Of a DNA stretch of 64,000 nt, positions 45,479-54,431 are shown piece after piece; positions within the stretch are counted from its first letter, which is position 1; each line of letters opens with the position of its first letter. The notes beneath the pieces were generated by a model that was given only the letters and a program-made list of their open reading frames with translations, did not search any database and was not told the DNA's origin. Source of the stretch: Bradyrhizobium sp. (GTDB taxonomy: Bacteria > Pseudomonadota > Alphaproteobacteria > Rhizobiales > Xanthobacteraceae); the NCBI RefSeq assembly GCF_022844465.1, contig NZ_JALHLP010000023.1, positions 1 to 64,000 on the forward strand, read 5' to 3'. Both the position numbers and the translations under genes were made by a program.

Positions 45479-46579
45479 ATGGCTGACGTGACGTTACGCA
45501 AGGTTGTTAAGCGTTATGACGAGGTCGAGGCGGTGCGCGGCATCGATCTCGACATCGCCGACCACGAATTCGTCGTATTGGTCGGCCCTTCCGGCTGCGG
45601 CAAGTCGACCACGCTGCGGATGATCGCCGGCCTGGAAGACATCACGGGCGGTGACATCATGATCGGGGGCGACGTCATCAACGACGTGCCGCCGAAGGAC
45701 CGCGACATCGCGATGGTGTTCCAGAACTACGCGCTTTACCCGCACATGACGGTGGCGGAAAACATGTCGTTCGGGCTGCGGTTGAAACGCTATCCGAAGG
45801 CCGAGATCAAGAGCCGGGTCGATGAAGCGGCGCGCATGCTCGATATCGTCGAACTCGTCGACCGCAAGCCGAAGCAATTGTCTGGCGGGCAACGCCAGCG
45901 CGTAGCCATGGGACGCGCCATCGTGCGCAATCCCAAGGTGTTTCTGTTCGATGAGCCGCTGTCCAACCTCGACGCCAAACTGCGGGTGCAGATGCGGATC
46001 GAGATCAAGAAGGTGCATCAGAAGGTTCGCACCACGACCGTCTATGTCACCCACGACCAGGTCGAGGCCATGACGCTCGCCGATCGCGTGGTGGTGATGA
46101 ACCATGGCCGTATCGAGCAGGTCGGCACCCCGAACGAACTCTATCACAGGCCGGCAACCAAATTCGTCGCCGGCTTCATCGGCTCTCCGGCGATGAATTT
46201 TATTCCGTGCCGGCTCGAGGACGTCGGTGGCAGACTGCATGTCCGGCTGACCGATCGCATCTCCTTCCCGCTGCCGGCGGCGCGCGCCGCTCGCTATAAG
46301 GGTGTGACGCGGGCCGACAAATTGCTGCTCGGACTGCGGCCGGAGCACATTGCCGAGGCCAAGTCGCATCAGGAGCCGGGCATCGAGAGCTTCGACGTCG
46401 TTCTCGACGTGACCGAGCCAATGGGAATGGAAACGTTTGTCTATTTCACGCTGGAGGGCACTCAGATTTGCGGACGCGTCAATCCAAACGCCGGCGCGCG
46501 AGACGGCGCGCCGCTCCGATTGGCGGTAGACCTCAACAATATGCACCTGCTAAACGAGGTGACGGGCGTCGTTCTCTGA
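45479..46579 (+). CDS. ABC transporter ATP-binding protein (MalK/UgpC-type)
   Basis: 366 residues. Walker A GPSGCGKSTTLR, Q-loop VFQNYALYPHMTV, signature LSGGQRQRVAMGRA, Walker B VFLFDEPLSNLDAKL and H-loop TVYVTHDQVEA are all intact. A C-terminal regulatory (TOBE/OB) domain of about 120 residues follows, as in MalK-type importers that serve carbohydrate uptake. It drives the two permeases encoded upstream. Four bases separate it from the previous stop. Confidence 0.94.
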   Translation: MADVTLRKVVKRYDEVEAVRGIDLDIADHEFVVLVGPSGCGKSTTLRMIAGLEDITGGDIMIGGDVINDVPPKDRDIAMVFQNYALYPHMTVAENMSFGLRLKRYPKAEIKSRVDEAARMLDIVELVDRKPKQLSGGQRQRVAMGRAIVRNPKVFLFDEPLSNLDAKLRVQMRIEIKKVHQKVRTTTVYVTHDQVEAMTLADRVVVMNHGRIEQVGTPNELYHRPATKFVAGFIGSPAMNFIPCRLEDVGGRLHVRLTDRISFPLPAARAARYKGVTRADKLLLGLRPEHIAEAKSHQEPGIESFDVVLDVTEPMGMETFVYFTLEGTQICGRVNPNAGARDGAPLRLAVDLNNMHLLNEVTGVVL

Positions 46580-46610
46580 CGGCCAGCTGGCGAACCACCA
46601 AGGGCGGGAA

Positions 46611-47600
46611 ATGGCTACAAACAAGAAGAAAATCTTCGTCACGGAATCGATGTCGCAGCAGGGACGCGCGCTGCTCCACGCGCGGGACGACATCGAACTG
46701 ATTGAATTTCCCAACATGATCTCCGCGAGGGATTTTGAATCGAAGCTGAAGGAGCACGCGCCGGTCCATGGCGTGGCGCTGGGAGCCACGGCATTCGGCG
46801 AGCCCGAGCTGGAGGCGTCGAAGGGCATGCTGGTGGTGACCCGCATCGGAGTCGGATTCGACGCCGTCGACGTTCCAGCACTAAGCCGCCGCAAGGTCCC
46901 GCTGATGGTGGCGGGCACAGCGAACTCCCCGTCGGTGGCCGAGCAGGCGTTGTTCATGATGCTGTCGCTCGCCAAGCGGGCGGTGGAAATGCATGCGATC
47001 GTCAGGGACAACAAATGGCCCAGCCGGCTCGGCATGCTGCCCTACGATCTCTTCGGCAAGACGGTACTGATCGTAGGCTTCGGACGCATTGGGACACGCA
47101 CCGCCAAGCGCTGCCTGGCGATGGAGATGAATGTCCTTATCTTCGACCCCTACAAGCCTGCCGCCGACATCAGGGCGGCCGGCTGCGAACCGGTTGCCGA
47201 TCTCAACGCCGCGCTGCCGCGCGCCGATTTCGTCAGCATCCATTGTCCGAAGAATCCGGAAACGGTGGGCATGTTCAGCGCTGACAGGCTGAAGCGGATG
47301 AAGCCGACCGCCTATCTGATCAACACCGCCCGCGGCGGAATAATAGACGAAAGGGCCCTGCACGCCGCACTGGTTTCCGGCAAGCTCGCCGGCGCCGGTC
47401 TGGATGTATTCGAACAGGAACCGCCGCCGGCGGGCCACCCATTGTTCGCCCTGCCCAATGTCATCATGGCGCCCCACGTGGCCGGCGTGACGGTGGAGGC
47501 CGTAGACCGGATGAGCGAGCAAACCGCGCGCAATATCCTGAGCGTGCTGGATGGCGAGCCGCTGCGCCAGAACGTCATCAACCCGGATGTCCTCGGTTGA
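46611..47600 (+). CDS. D-2-hydroxyacid dehydrogenase (phosphoglycerate-dehydrogenase-like)
   Basis: 329 residues. The NAD-binding Rossmann motif VLIVGFGRIGTRTAKR sits near residue 155. Catalytic residues are recognisable: Arg in LINTARGGIIDE, Glu in DVFEQEPPPAGHP, His in MAPHVAG. It reduces 2-oxo acids, or oxidises the D-2-hydroxyacid, with NAD(P)H; the substrate is unknown. It is 31 bases downstream of the importer ATPase and likely in the same transcript, so it probably acts on the imported compound. Confidence 0.87.
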   Translation: MATNKKKIFVTESMSQQGRALLHARDDIELIEFPNMISARDFESKLKEHAPVHGVALGATAFGEPELEASKGMLVVTRIGVGFDAVDVPALSRRKVPLMVAGTANSPSVAEQALFMMLSLAKRAVEMHAIVRDNKWPSRLGMLPYDLFGKTVLIVGFGRIGTRTAKRCLAMEMNVLIFDPYKPAADIRAAGCEPVADLNAALPRADFVSIHCPKNPETVGMFSADRLKRMKPTAYLINTARGGIIDERALHAALVSGKLAGAGLDVFEQEPPPAGHPLFALPNVIMAPHVAGVTVEAVDRMSEQTARNILSVLDGEPLRQNVINPDVLG

Positions 47601-47644
47601 CCTTTCGTGGACACGAATGATCGGCGGGCAAACGGGGTAAGCGC

Positions 47645-49069
47645 ATGGCCTTCAGGGAGTATGGCAGCTACGACGCGGTCGGCCTTGCCGGACTGGTGCG
47701 CAACAAGCAGGTAACGCCGCGCGAATTGCTCGACGAGGCGATCGCCCGGACCGCGAAGGTCGATCCGCAGATCAATGCCGTCGTCGTCAAGCATTACGAC
47801 TATGCCGAACGCCAGATTGCGCAAGGTCTTCCCGACGGACCGTTCACCGGCGTGCCGTTTCTCCTGAAGGACCTCGATCTCCTGGAGGGAACCTGCACGA
47901 CGTCAGGGGCGACGATCCTCAAGGATTTTGTCGCCGACCACAGCGGTACGCTGGCGCAGCGCTTTCTGGATGCCGGCGTTTCGATCTTTGGCAAGAGCTC
48001 AAGCCCGGAGTTCGGGTTGATGCCGACAACCGAGTCTCGCCTGTTCGGGCCAACCCGCAATCCCTGGAATCTCGCCCATTCCTCGGGCGGCTCATCGGGT
48101 GGCGCGGCGGCGGCGGTCGCCGCCCGCATCCTGCCGGTCGCGCATGCCAGTGACGGGGGTGGTTCGATCCGGATCCCCGCCTCCGCTTGCGGCGTATTCG
48201 GAATGAAGCCGAGCCGGGCGCGCAATCCGCTCGGCCCCGACCGCGGCGAAGGCTGGGGCGGGTTCTCCTGTGGCCACGTGGTCAGCATCAGCGTACGCGA
48301 CAGCGCCGTGATGATGGACGCGATACACGGGCCTGAGCCCTCCAGCCCCTACGTCGCGCCGATGCCGGAGCGGCCGTTTTCGCAGGAGGTCGGTCGCGAC
48401 CCCGGGAGGCTTCGCATCGCCTTCACCGACAAGTCGCCGTATGGCGAGGCCATCGATCCGGAGATCGCCGCCGCCACGCGTGAGATCGCGGGCCTCCTGG
48501 TGGGGTTGGGCCATCACGTCGAGGAACGCGCGCCGGTACTCGCCGCGGATCCCGCGGCGGTCATGGCGACGATCGTGGGCGGCAACACCGCGCTGACGGT
48601 GCGGCTGATCGAGCAGAAGCTCGGACGCGCGGCGACGCCGGACGATCTAGAGGTATTGACGCTCGCCAGCGCCTACAACGCGCAGAAGACCACGGCGACC
48701 GACTACGTCGCTGCCCAGCTCGCGGCTTTTCAGATTTCGCGCGGCCTTGCGGCGTTCTTCGAGAGCTGCGACGTCTTTCTCTGCCCGACGCTCTGCGCTC
48801 CGCCGCTGCGCATCGGGGAGCTCAACACCATGTCCGACGACCTATCGCATATCGCACCGATCCTGCGCCGCTACATGCCCGGTACCGCCATGTTCAACAT
48901 GTCCGGCCAGCCGGCCATGTCGGTGCCGTTGGCCTGGAACAAGGCCGGCTTGCCGCTCGGCATGATGTTCTCCGGAAAATTTGGCGACGAAGCAACCTTG
49001 TTCCGGCTCGCCGGGCAGCTCGAACAAGCCGGACCGTGGCAGGACAGGCGGCCTCCGGTATGTGCATAA
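47645..49069 (+). CDS. Amidase-signature family hydrolase
   Basis: A 474-residue serine hydrolase. The Ser-cisSer-Lys triad is readable: K75 in VPFLLKDLDL, S150 in AHSSGGSSGGAAAA, S174 in DGGGSIRIPAS. The family hydrolyses amide bonds of many small molecules. It follows the dehydrogenase by 44 bases and shares the importer's direction, so a pathway in which an amide is taken up, hydrolysed and oxidised is plausible. No secretion signal, so it acts in the cytoplasm. Confidence 0.88.
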   Translation: MAFREYGSYDAVGLAGLVRNKQVTPRELLDEAIARTAKVDPQINAVVVKHYDYAERQIAQGLPDGPFTGVPFLLKDLDLLEGTCTTSGATILKDFVADHSGTLAQRFLDAGVSIFGKSSSPEFGLMPTTESRLFGPTRNPWNLAHSSGGSSGGAAAAVAARILPVAHASDGGGSIRIPASACGVFGMKPSRARNPLGPDRGEGWGGFSCGHVVSISVRDSAVMMDAIHGPEPSSPYVAPMPERPFSQEVGRDPGRLRIAFTDKSPYGEAIDPEIAAATREIAGLLVGLGHHVEERAPVLAADPAAVMATIVGGNTALTVRLIEQKLGRAATPDDLEVLTLASAYNAQKTTATDYVAAQLAAFQISRGLAAFFESCDVFLCPTLCAPPLRIGELNTMSDDLSHIAPILRRYMPGTAMFNMSGQPAMSVPLAWNKAGLPLGMMFSGKFGDEATLFRLAGQLEQAGPWQDRRPPVCA

Positions 49070-49183
49070 ATCGGACATTTTCGACCGTCGGGATGGACAA
49101 AACTCAGCCTTGTTCGCAAGGAACATAGATTAGGCGTCAGACGGGGACCCATCCGCAGACGTGCTCGATCCGGAGCCTGAACC

Positions 49184-49561
49184 GTGAGTCAAAGCGACCC
49201 AACCGACCATGCGCTTGCTGCCATTGCCAGCATTCTCGATATGCCGGAAGCCCAGCGCGGGTCGGATCGACCTGCAGGCGTCCCAGAGGCGTCGCCAGCG
49301 CATCCGCCGATTGAAGCCCATGGATATTCCAAGCTTGGCCCCGGCCCATTGGCCGCCATCCGATTCAAGTGGACGGTGCGCCTTGAGAATGGCGACTACT
49401 ATGTTGACGAGACCTTTGGCGCGAACTCCACGGCCGTCGTCACCGGGCCGCTGAGCAGGGACGCCGCGATCAAACTGGTGGATGATCGAGAACGTGATTC
49501 GCGTCGGCGTTTCGAGCAAATAAAGAACGAAATGAGCGGAAACGGCGGGGCCCCCCTGTAG
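49184..49561 (+). CDS. Hypothetical protein, 125 residues
   Basis: The GTG at 49184 starts a soluble protein. The N-terminal third is Pro/Ala-rich and disordered-looking; the rest has a small mixed fold (FKWTVRLENGDYYVDETFG, GPLSRDAAIKLVDDRERDS) and a basic helical end. No family is recognised. It is likely real because the frame is open and has ordinary codon use, but function is unknown. Confidence 0.55.
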   Translation: MSQSDPTDHALAAIASILDMPEAQRGSDRPAGVPEASPAHPPIEAHGYSKLGPGPLAAIRFKWTVRLENGDYYVDETFGANSTAVVTGPLSRDAAIKLVDDRERDSRRRFEQIKNEMSGNGGAPL

Positions 49562-49831
49562 TACGCAAGAACAGCGAGGGGTAGCGCGTTCACGCGTTTC
49601 GAAACCGCCCTTTCGAGGGCCAGGGATATCTACGGAGCTGCTGAAAGCACGCACTTTTCCACGGGAGATTGGCCGCACAGCGGACCCAACAGCAAAAATC
49701 GGCCCAGTGTGCGACATTGAACCAAAGCTGCCGGGCACACGACTCATAGCCGGACAGTGATATGGATCACGTTGGAGGAAGCGACCGCAGCGTAGCTTCC
49801 AAAACCGGGGTTACCTGCGCAGGAGGTCGTC

Positions 49832-50635
49832 ATGACGAAGTGTTTCGCTCTCGCCATTTTTTTGCTGGCGAGCACCGCCGCGCAGGCGCAGTACACCTTT
49901 GAATATGGCGGTCATACCATTCACATCGATCCCGATCGAGGGATCGTTTCAATTCCCGGCGTCTACGACAATAGCGGCAAGAAGACGAAACGCCCGCGCA
50001 ACGAGGATGCCGAGCGCGATTCCTCCAGCAGGAAAGCGCCGCCGCAAGCCAAGGCCGAACCGCAGGCTGCCCCCGTCGCGCCAAGGCCGGCTGAACAGGC
50101 AGCTACGCCGGCGCCGTCTGCTCCTCCAGTTCCACCTCCGGCCGCGGCCTCGACGAGCCAACCGCCAGCCGCGACGGCGATCGCCGCTCCGGCCGACGCC
50201 GCGGCGCCCGCTGCCCAGAAGCAGCAGACCACTTCTCCAGCGGTCGATCCGCCGCCTGCCCCGGTAGCCGCCCCATCGCCCTCGCCTGCCCCCCAGAAGC
50301 AGGCCGCTGCTCCGGCAACCACGACGCTTCCGCCGTCGAACTCACCGCTCGGCGTATGGTTGACGGAAGAAAAGGAAGGCAAGGTACGGATCGAGCAGTG
50401 TGGAGCCAACCTCTGCGGCTACTCGGTCGACAAGAAATCCAACCAGAACGGCGAACAGGTTCTGATCAACATGAAGCCCGGCAAGGACAAATGGAGCGGT
50501 CGGATTTTCGATCCGAACACCGGCAGCACCTACGATTCCACCATCGCGCTCAAGGGCACGGACAGCCTGCGCGTCCAGGGTTGTGCTTTCGGTGGCATGT
50601 TCTGTGGCGGCCAAACGTGGACCCGCGTCAACTGA
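49832..50635 (+). CDS. Secreted DUF2147-like protein with long Pro/Ala-rich linker
   Basis: An AGGAGG-like box precedes ATG 49832. A signal peptide (MTKCFALAIFLLASTAAQAQ) leads to a short beta segment (YTFEYGGHTIHIDPDRG), then about 130 residues almost wholly Pro, Ala, Gln and Ser. The C-terminal domain (LGVWLTEEKEGKVRIEQCG, WSGRIFDPNTGSTYDSTIAL) resembles DUF2147, a small beta-barrel of unknown function in envelope proteins. Two cysteines (EQCG, NLCGY) may pair. The linker length suggests it spans periplasmic distance or binds peptidoglycan, which is speculation. Confidence 0.75.
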   Translation: MTKCFALAIFLLASTAAQAQYTFEYGGHTIHIDPDRGIVSIPGVYDNSGKKTKRPRNEDAERDSSSRKAPPQAKAEPQAAPVAPRPAEQAATPAPSAPPVPPPAAASTSQPPAATAIAAPADAAAPAAQKQQTTSPAVDPPPAPVAAPSPSPAPQKQAAAPATTTLPPSNSPLGVWLTEEKEGKVRIEQCGANLCGYSVDKKSNQNGEQVLINMKPGKDKWSGRIFDPNTGSTYDSTIALKGTDSLRVQGCAFGGMFCGGQTWTRVN

Positions 50636-50792
50636 CACGGCCTTCGCCTTAAGCGATGAACCAGGGTGCGCCGCGCTGGCGGCTTCCTAGCTGCTTTCCT
50701 GCGATCGGCCTGCCCTTTCGCGCGTGACGACAATCACAGTCTCCCAGGAACCATTGTGGAAGAGTGGGCGCGTCCAAACAAAGGGGCGAACC

Positions 50793-51146
50793 ATGGGAAG
50801 TTTTCGCAAGATCACTACTACCGTTTCAGTCCTTGCCGCACTGGCGCTCGCGACGCCATCCGCGGCTGCGACATTTGATGGTGATTGGAACGTGCAGATC
50901 ACCTCTTCGAACGCGGCCTGCACCAGCGGCGCCTCGGTTTCGATCGAGATCAACAACGGACAGGTCGCTTCGAACAACTCGGCGGTAACGGCGTCGGGCC
51001 GTGTGGCCGAGGCCGGCGCTATCCGGGTAACGCTCGCCAGCGGCATGAAGCGCGCCGTCGGCTCGGGATACCTTTCGGGCACCTCGGGGTCGGGCACATG
51101 GCGCGCTGCATTGTGCTCGGGCACCTGGACCGCGCAGCGGATTTAA
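50793..51146 (+). CDS. Small secreted protein of unknown function
   Basis: From ATG 50793 (GGGG upstream) a signal peptide (RKITTTVSVLAALALATPSA) releases a mature domain of about 90 residues with four strand-like segments (FDGDWNVQITSSN, SVSIEINNGQVASNN, SGSGTWRAALCSGTW) and two cysteines. It resembles the type of small beta-barrel domain that often follows signal peptides in rhizobia; no named family is assigned. A hairpin (51216-51240) closes the convergent space behind it. Confidence 0.65.
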   Translation: MGSFRKITTTVSVLAALALATPSAAATFDGDWNVQITSSNAACTSGASVSIEINNGQVASNNSAVTASGRVAEAGAIRVTLASGMKRAVGSGYLSGTSGSGTWRAALCSGTWTAQRI

Positions 51147-51215
51147 GGCGCCGCAACCAAACCGTTTTCCAACGAACGGAAACCGTTCGAACCAGGAAAA
51201 CGCACCAGACAGAAT

Positions 51216-51240
51216 CCCGTCTCAATTCCATCGAGACGGG
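51216..51240. terminator. Hairpin between convergent genes, likely terminator
   Basis: The arms CCCGTCTC (51216-51223) and GAGACGGG (51233-51240) pair perfectly around a nine-base loop. The T-tract is weak on both sides, so efficiency is uncertain. It lies between the stop at 51146 and the convergent cupin stop at 51253. Confidence 0.6.
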
Positions 51241-51252
51241 ATTAGTTCTGGC

Positions 51253-51657
51253 CTAGCCCACCTTCTCGGAATATTCGGCGTCGGTCACCTTCTCCATCCA
51301 TGTCGCGTAACTGCCGTCGAGCGCTTCCTGCATGGCGATGTGGGTCATGCCATTAGTCGGGGACGCGCCGTGCCAATGCTTCTCACCCGGTGGGATCCAG
51401 ACAACGTCGCCTGGCCGGATCTCGCGGATGGGCCCGCCTTTGGCCTGCACCCGGCCTACGCCTTCGACCACATAGAGCGTCTGGCCCAGCGGATGCGAGT
51501 GCCAGGCTGTCCGCGCGCCCGGTTCGAATGCCACACGGGTCGAAACCAGCCGCGCCGGCGGCTCCGCCGCGATGATGGGGTCCTGCATGACATTGCCGGT
51601 GAAATATTCCGGCGGCGCCTTCCGCGTCGGCCGCGATCCAGCGAGATGAATGTCCAT
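51253..51657 (-). CDS. Cupin-domain protein
   Basis: 134 residues in one RmlC-like cupin domain: AWHSHPLGQTLYVVEGVGRV (motif 1, two metal-ligand His) and DVVWIPPGEKHWHGASPTNG (motif 2, third His). Metal binding is thus likely, with an enzymatic role not excluded. It ends a leftward pair with the RraA-like gene, 23 bases upstream. Cupins of this kind often act as quercetinase-like or decarboxylase-like enzymes; nothing in the sequence decides. Confidence 0.83.
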   Translation of the reverse strand: MDIHLAGSRPTRKAPPEYFTGNVMQDPIIAAEPPARLVSTRVAFEPGARTAWHSHPLGQTLYVVEGVGRVQAKGGPIREIRPGDVVWIPPGEKHWHGASPTNGMTHIAMQEALDGSYATWMEKVTDAEYSEKVG

Positions 51658-51680
51658 GGGGTTAGCTCCCTTGTCTGATG

Positions 51681-52379
51681 TTATTTCTTGCTGGCCGCGT
51701 AGCGCGCCTTGGTCTCGGCGTTCATCGGATAGAGTCCGGGCAGCGCCGCGCCGTTGTTGACCTCGTTAACGATCCAGGCCTCCATCCGCTCCTGCTCCGG
51801 CCCTTCCGCCAACACGTGGTCGAGCAGCGCCTGCGGGATCAGCACCGCCCCATCCTGGTCGGCGACGATGATGTCGTTCGGGAAGACCGCAACCCCGCCA
51901 CAGCCGATAGGTTCGCCCCAACCGACGAATGTCAGGCCGGCCACCGAGGGCGGCGCCGCGAAGCCATCGCACCAAACCGGCATGTTGGTGCCAAGCACGC
52001 CTTCGACATCGCGCACCACGCCGTCGGTAATCAAGGCCGCAACCCCGCGCTTGACCATGCGCGCGCAAAGAATATCCCCGAAAATGCCGGCGTCGGTCAC
52101 GCCCATGGCATCCACGACGGCCATGCACCCCTTCGGCATGGCCTCAATCGCGGTACGGGTTGAAATCGGCGATGACCACGATTCGGGGGTCGCCAGATCC
52201 TCGCGTGCGGGCACGAAGCGCAACGTAAAGGCCGGGCCGACCAGCCGCGGCTGTCCGGGCCGCAGCGGCTTGGTACCGCGCATCCAGATGTTTCGCAGGC
52301 CCTTTTTCAAAAGGACAGTGGTGATGGTGCCAGTGGACACGCGCGACAGGGTAGCGATGGCGTCGGGGGACAGGGACAT
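51681..52379 (-). CDS. RraA-family protein (4-hydroxy-4-methyl-2-oxoglutarate aldolase-like)
   Basis: I use ATG 52379 (232 residues), where family similarity begins (LSPDAIATLSRVSTGTITTV); an ATG at 52472 would add 31 unconserved residues. The phosphate/pyruvate-binding region is visible in GCMAVVDAMGVTDAGIFGDI and LITDGVVRDVEGV, with the catalytic Arg and Asp, and VGWGEPIGCGGVAVFPNDI follows. Many RraA relatives are class II pyruvate aldolases rather than RNase E inhibitors. It precedes the cupin gene by 23 bases on the same strand and is divergent from the 5-oxoprolinase operon. Confidence 0.83.
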   Translation of the reverse strand: MSLSPDAIATLSRVSTGTITTVLLKKGLRNIWMRGTKPLRPGQPRLVGPAFTLRFVPAREDLATPESWSSPISTRTAIEAMPKGCMAVVDAMGVTDAGIFGDILCARMVKRGVAALITDGVVRDVEGVLGTNMPVWCDGFAAPPSVAGLTFVGWGEPIGCGGVAVFPNDIIVADQDGAVLIPQALLDHVLAEGPEQERMEAWIVNEVNNGAALPGLYPMNAETKARYAASKK

Positions 52380-52617
52380 CAGGGATGCTGGCTCCGGATG
52401 GAGGAATGGATAGCTGACGCATCTTGGGAAGTGCACGGCGCGCGTCAAGAGCTCGGGGAAGGCGGCGATCATCGCACCTTATCATCGGAATGGGGATTAG
52501 TTTATTGAATATACGGGACGATTTCATTCCAAGCGAATTCCACTCCCGGCCAAAACACGCTACAGCTTAAAGCGAGCCCCCATAGCTGCAAGGCAGCTGC
52601 GAGACAGTTCCAAGGCC

Positions 52618-53349
52618 ATGGCAGCAACGCGATCCCCACCCCGCCTCTTGCCGAGTGGCGACAGCGCCGTCACGGTGGAATTCAGCCGCAACATTGACGA
52701 CGACGCCAACTGGCGGGTGCTGGCGCTCGACCGCGCCATGGCTGCAGAACCAGTCAAGGGCGTCACCGAGACGGTTCCGACCTATCGCTCCCTGCTCGTG
52801 CATTACGATCCCGTCACCATCGGCTTTGACGAGCTCGGCGAAAAGCTGCTCGCGCTGGCACAACGGCCGGCTCCGGCAGTGGTGCGAACGCGACGATGGC
52901 GTATTCCCGTGGTCTATGGCGGTGAACACGGCATTGACCTCGAGGATGTCGCCAAAGCCCTCAACGCCACGCCCGGCGAAATCGTGGCACGGCACGTCGC
53001 CGGAGATTACCGCGTTGCGATGATTGGCTTTACGCCCGGCTGGTCCTATCTGAGTGGACTCACGGAATCGCTGCACCTGCCGCGACGGCAGAACCCGCGT
53101 CTGCTGACGCCGGCCGGCACGATCTCGATCGGCGGCGTTCAGACCGGCATCCAGTGCCTCGCCGGTCCGAGCGGCTGGCATCTTTTGGGACGGACGGCGG
53201 TCCGCACCTACCAGCTTCATCGCGATCCGATCTTCCTGCTGGAGCCTGGCGATGCCGTCACTTTCGTGTCCGTCGACGCCAAGGTCTTTGCGGAGCAGGA
53301 TCGCGCCGCCGAAACCGGCGAATTCATTGCCGAGTTGGTGGCGTCGTGA
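52618..53349 (+). CDS. pxpB: 5-oxoprolinase subunit B (KipI family)
   Basis: 243 residues. The first part is the KipI-like N-terminal domain (LLPSGDSAVTVEFSRNIDDD), the rest the cyclophilin-like domain with VAMIGFTPGWSYLSGL, LPRRQNPRLLTPAGTISIGG and QCLAGPSGWHLLGRTA. With PxpA and PxpC it cleaves the lactam of 5-oxoproline to glutamate using ATP. It is the first gene of the pxpBCA operon and overlaps pxpC by four bases (GTGA). A start at 52618 is assumed; AAGG lies upstream. Confidence 0.93.
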   Translation: MAATRSPPRLLPSGDSAVTVEFSRNIDDDANWRVLALDRAMAAEPVKGVTETVPTYRSLLVHYDPVTIGFDELGEKLLALAQRPAPAVVRTRRWRIPVVYGGEHGIDLEDVAKALNATPGEIVARHVAGDYRVAMIGFTPGWSYLSGLTESLHLPRRQNPRLLTPAGTISIGGVQTGIQCLAGPSGWHLLGRTAVRTYQLHRDPIFLLEPGDAVTFVSVDAKVFAEQDRAAETGEFIAELVAS

Positions 53350-54395
53350 GCCGACTCCGCGTTATATCGATCGGCCCGGCAAGTTCGGTCCAGGACGGCG
53401 GACGCTTCGGCGCGCAACGCTACGGGTTGGTGCCGAGCGGTGCGATCGATCGATTGGCGCTGGCTGTTGCCAACACGCTGGTCGGCAATGATGCATTTGC
53501 TGCCGCCATCGAGATTGGTCCGTTTGGCGCCAAGCTCACGGCGCGCGGGCCGGTCCGCGTGGCACTGGCCGGGGCCCCACGCAATGCCGATATCGCGGGC
53601 CGCGCGGTGTCGTTCGATCGTTCTATCACGATCGCGGACGGCGAAACGCTCACTCTCGGCTTTGCCCGCGGCGGATCGTTCAGCTATCTCGCCATCGAAG
53701 GTGGCATTCTCGGCGAACCGATGTTCGGCAGTCTCGCGGTCAACGCCCGCGCCGGCCTCGGCAGCCCCTATCCGCGCCCCCTGCAGGCGGGTGACGAATT
53801 GCAGACCGCGACCGCCGGCGGCGCGATCGAACAACGGATCGAGCTGCCGGCCTCAACCGACGCGCCGATCCGCGTGGTCTGGGGCCCCCAGGATGACGAA
53901 TTCCCCGAACAGTCAAAACAACTGTTGATCGACAGCGAGTGGAAGATATCCGCGACCAGCGACCGCATGGGCTACCGGCTCGAAGGCCCGGTCCTTAAGC
54001 ACCTCTACGGCCACAATATCGTCTCCGACGGCACGGTGAACGGCAGCCTGCAGGTGCCCGGCAGCGGGCAGCCGATCGTTCTGATGCCTGATCGCGGCAC
54101 CAGCGGCGGCTATCCCAAGATCGCGACCGTGATCTCGGCGGACCTCGGACGGTTGGCGCAGATACCGGCCGGCCAAGCATTTCGCTTCAGGGCCGTCAGC
54201 ATGGCGGAAGCTCAGGCCGAGGCGCGCAAGTTCGCCGGCTTGCTGCGCACCCTGCCCGACCGATTGCGCGCCGTCGAAAGCATTGATCTCGACATCGATG
54301 CGATGCACGATGCCAACGTCGCAGGCCACGCCGTCAGTGCTGTCGATGCCGCGACCTGGCATGCCAGATCATCGGATGCATCAGAATTGGATTGA
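53346..54395 (+). CDS. pxpC: 5-oxoprolinase subunit C (biotin-dependent carboxyltransferase-like domain)
   Basis: The GTG at 53346 inside the pxpB stop starts 349 residues; an upstream extension of the same frame lies within pxpB. The family sequence is clear: SIGPASSVQDGGRFGAQRYG, GAIDRLALAVANTLVGN, EGGILGEPMFGS, DRMGYRLEGP and MPDRGTSGGYPKIATVISADL. It forms the PxpB-PxpC carboxyltransferase-like complex that phosphorylates or activates 5-oxoproline for PxpA. It is translationally coupled to pxpB. Confidence 0.93.
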   Translation: MSRLRVISIGPASSVQDGGRFGAQRYGLVPSGAIDRLALAVANTLVGNDAFAAAIEIGPFGAKLTARGPVRVALAGAPRNADIAGRAVSFDRSITIADGETLTLGFARGGSFSYLAIEGGILGEPMFGSLAVNARAGLGSPYPRPLQAGDELQTATAGGAIEQRIELPASTDAPIRVVWGPQDDEFPEQSKQLLIDSEWKISATSDRMGYRLEGPVLKHLYGHNIVSDGTVNGSLQVPGSGQPIVLMPDRGTSGGYPKIATVISADLGRLAQIPAGQAFRFRAVSMAEAQAEARKFAGLLRTLPDRLRAVESIDLDIDAMHDANVAGHAVSAVDAATWHARSSDASELD

Positions 54396-54431
54396 GCAAC
54401 TGGATCCACGCATCGGAAACGGACCGCCAAC

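Noticed and set aside
51681..52472. Longer RraA-family start at 52472
   Set aside because: The extra 31 residues show no family similarity, and similarity begins exactly at the ATG 52379.
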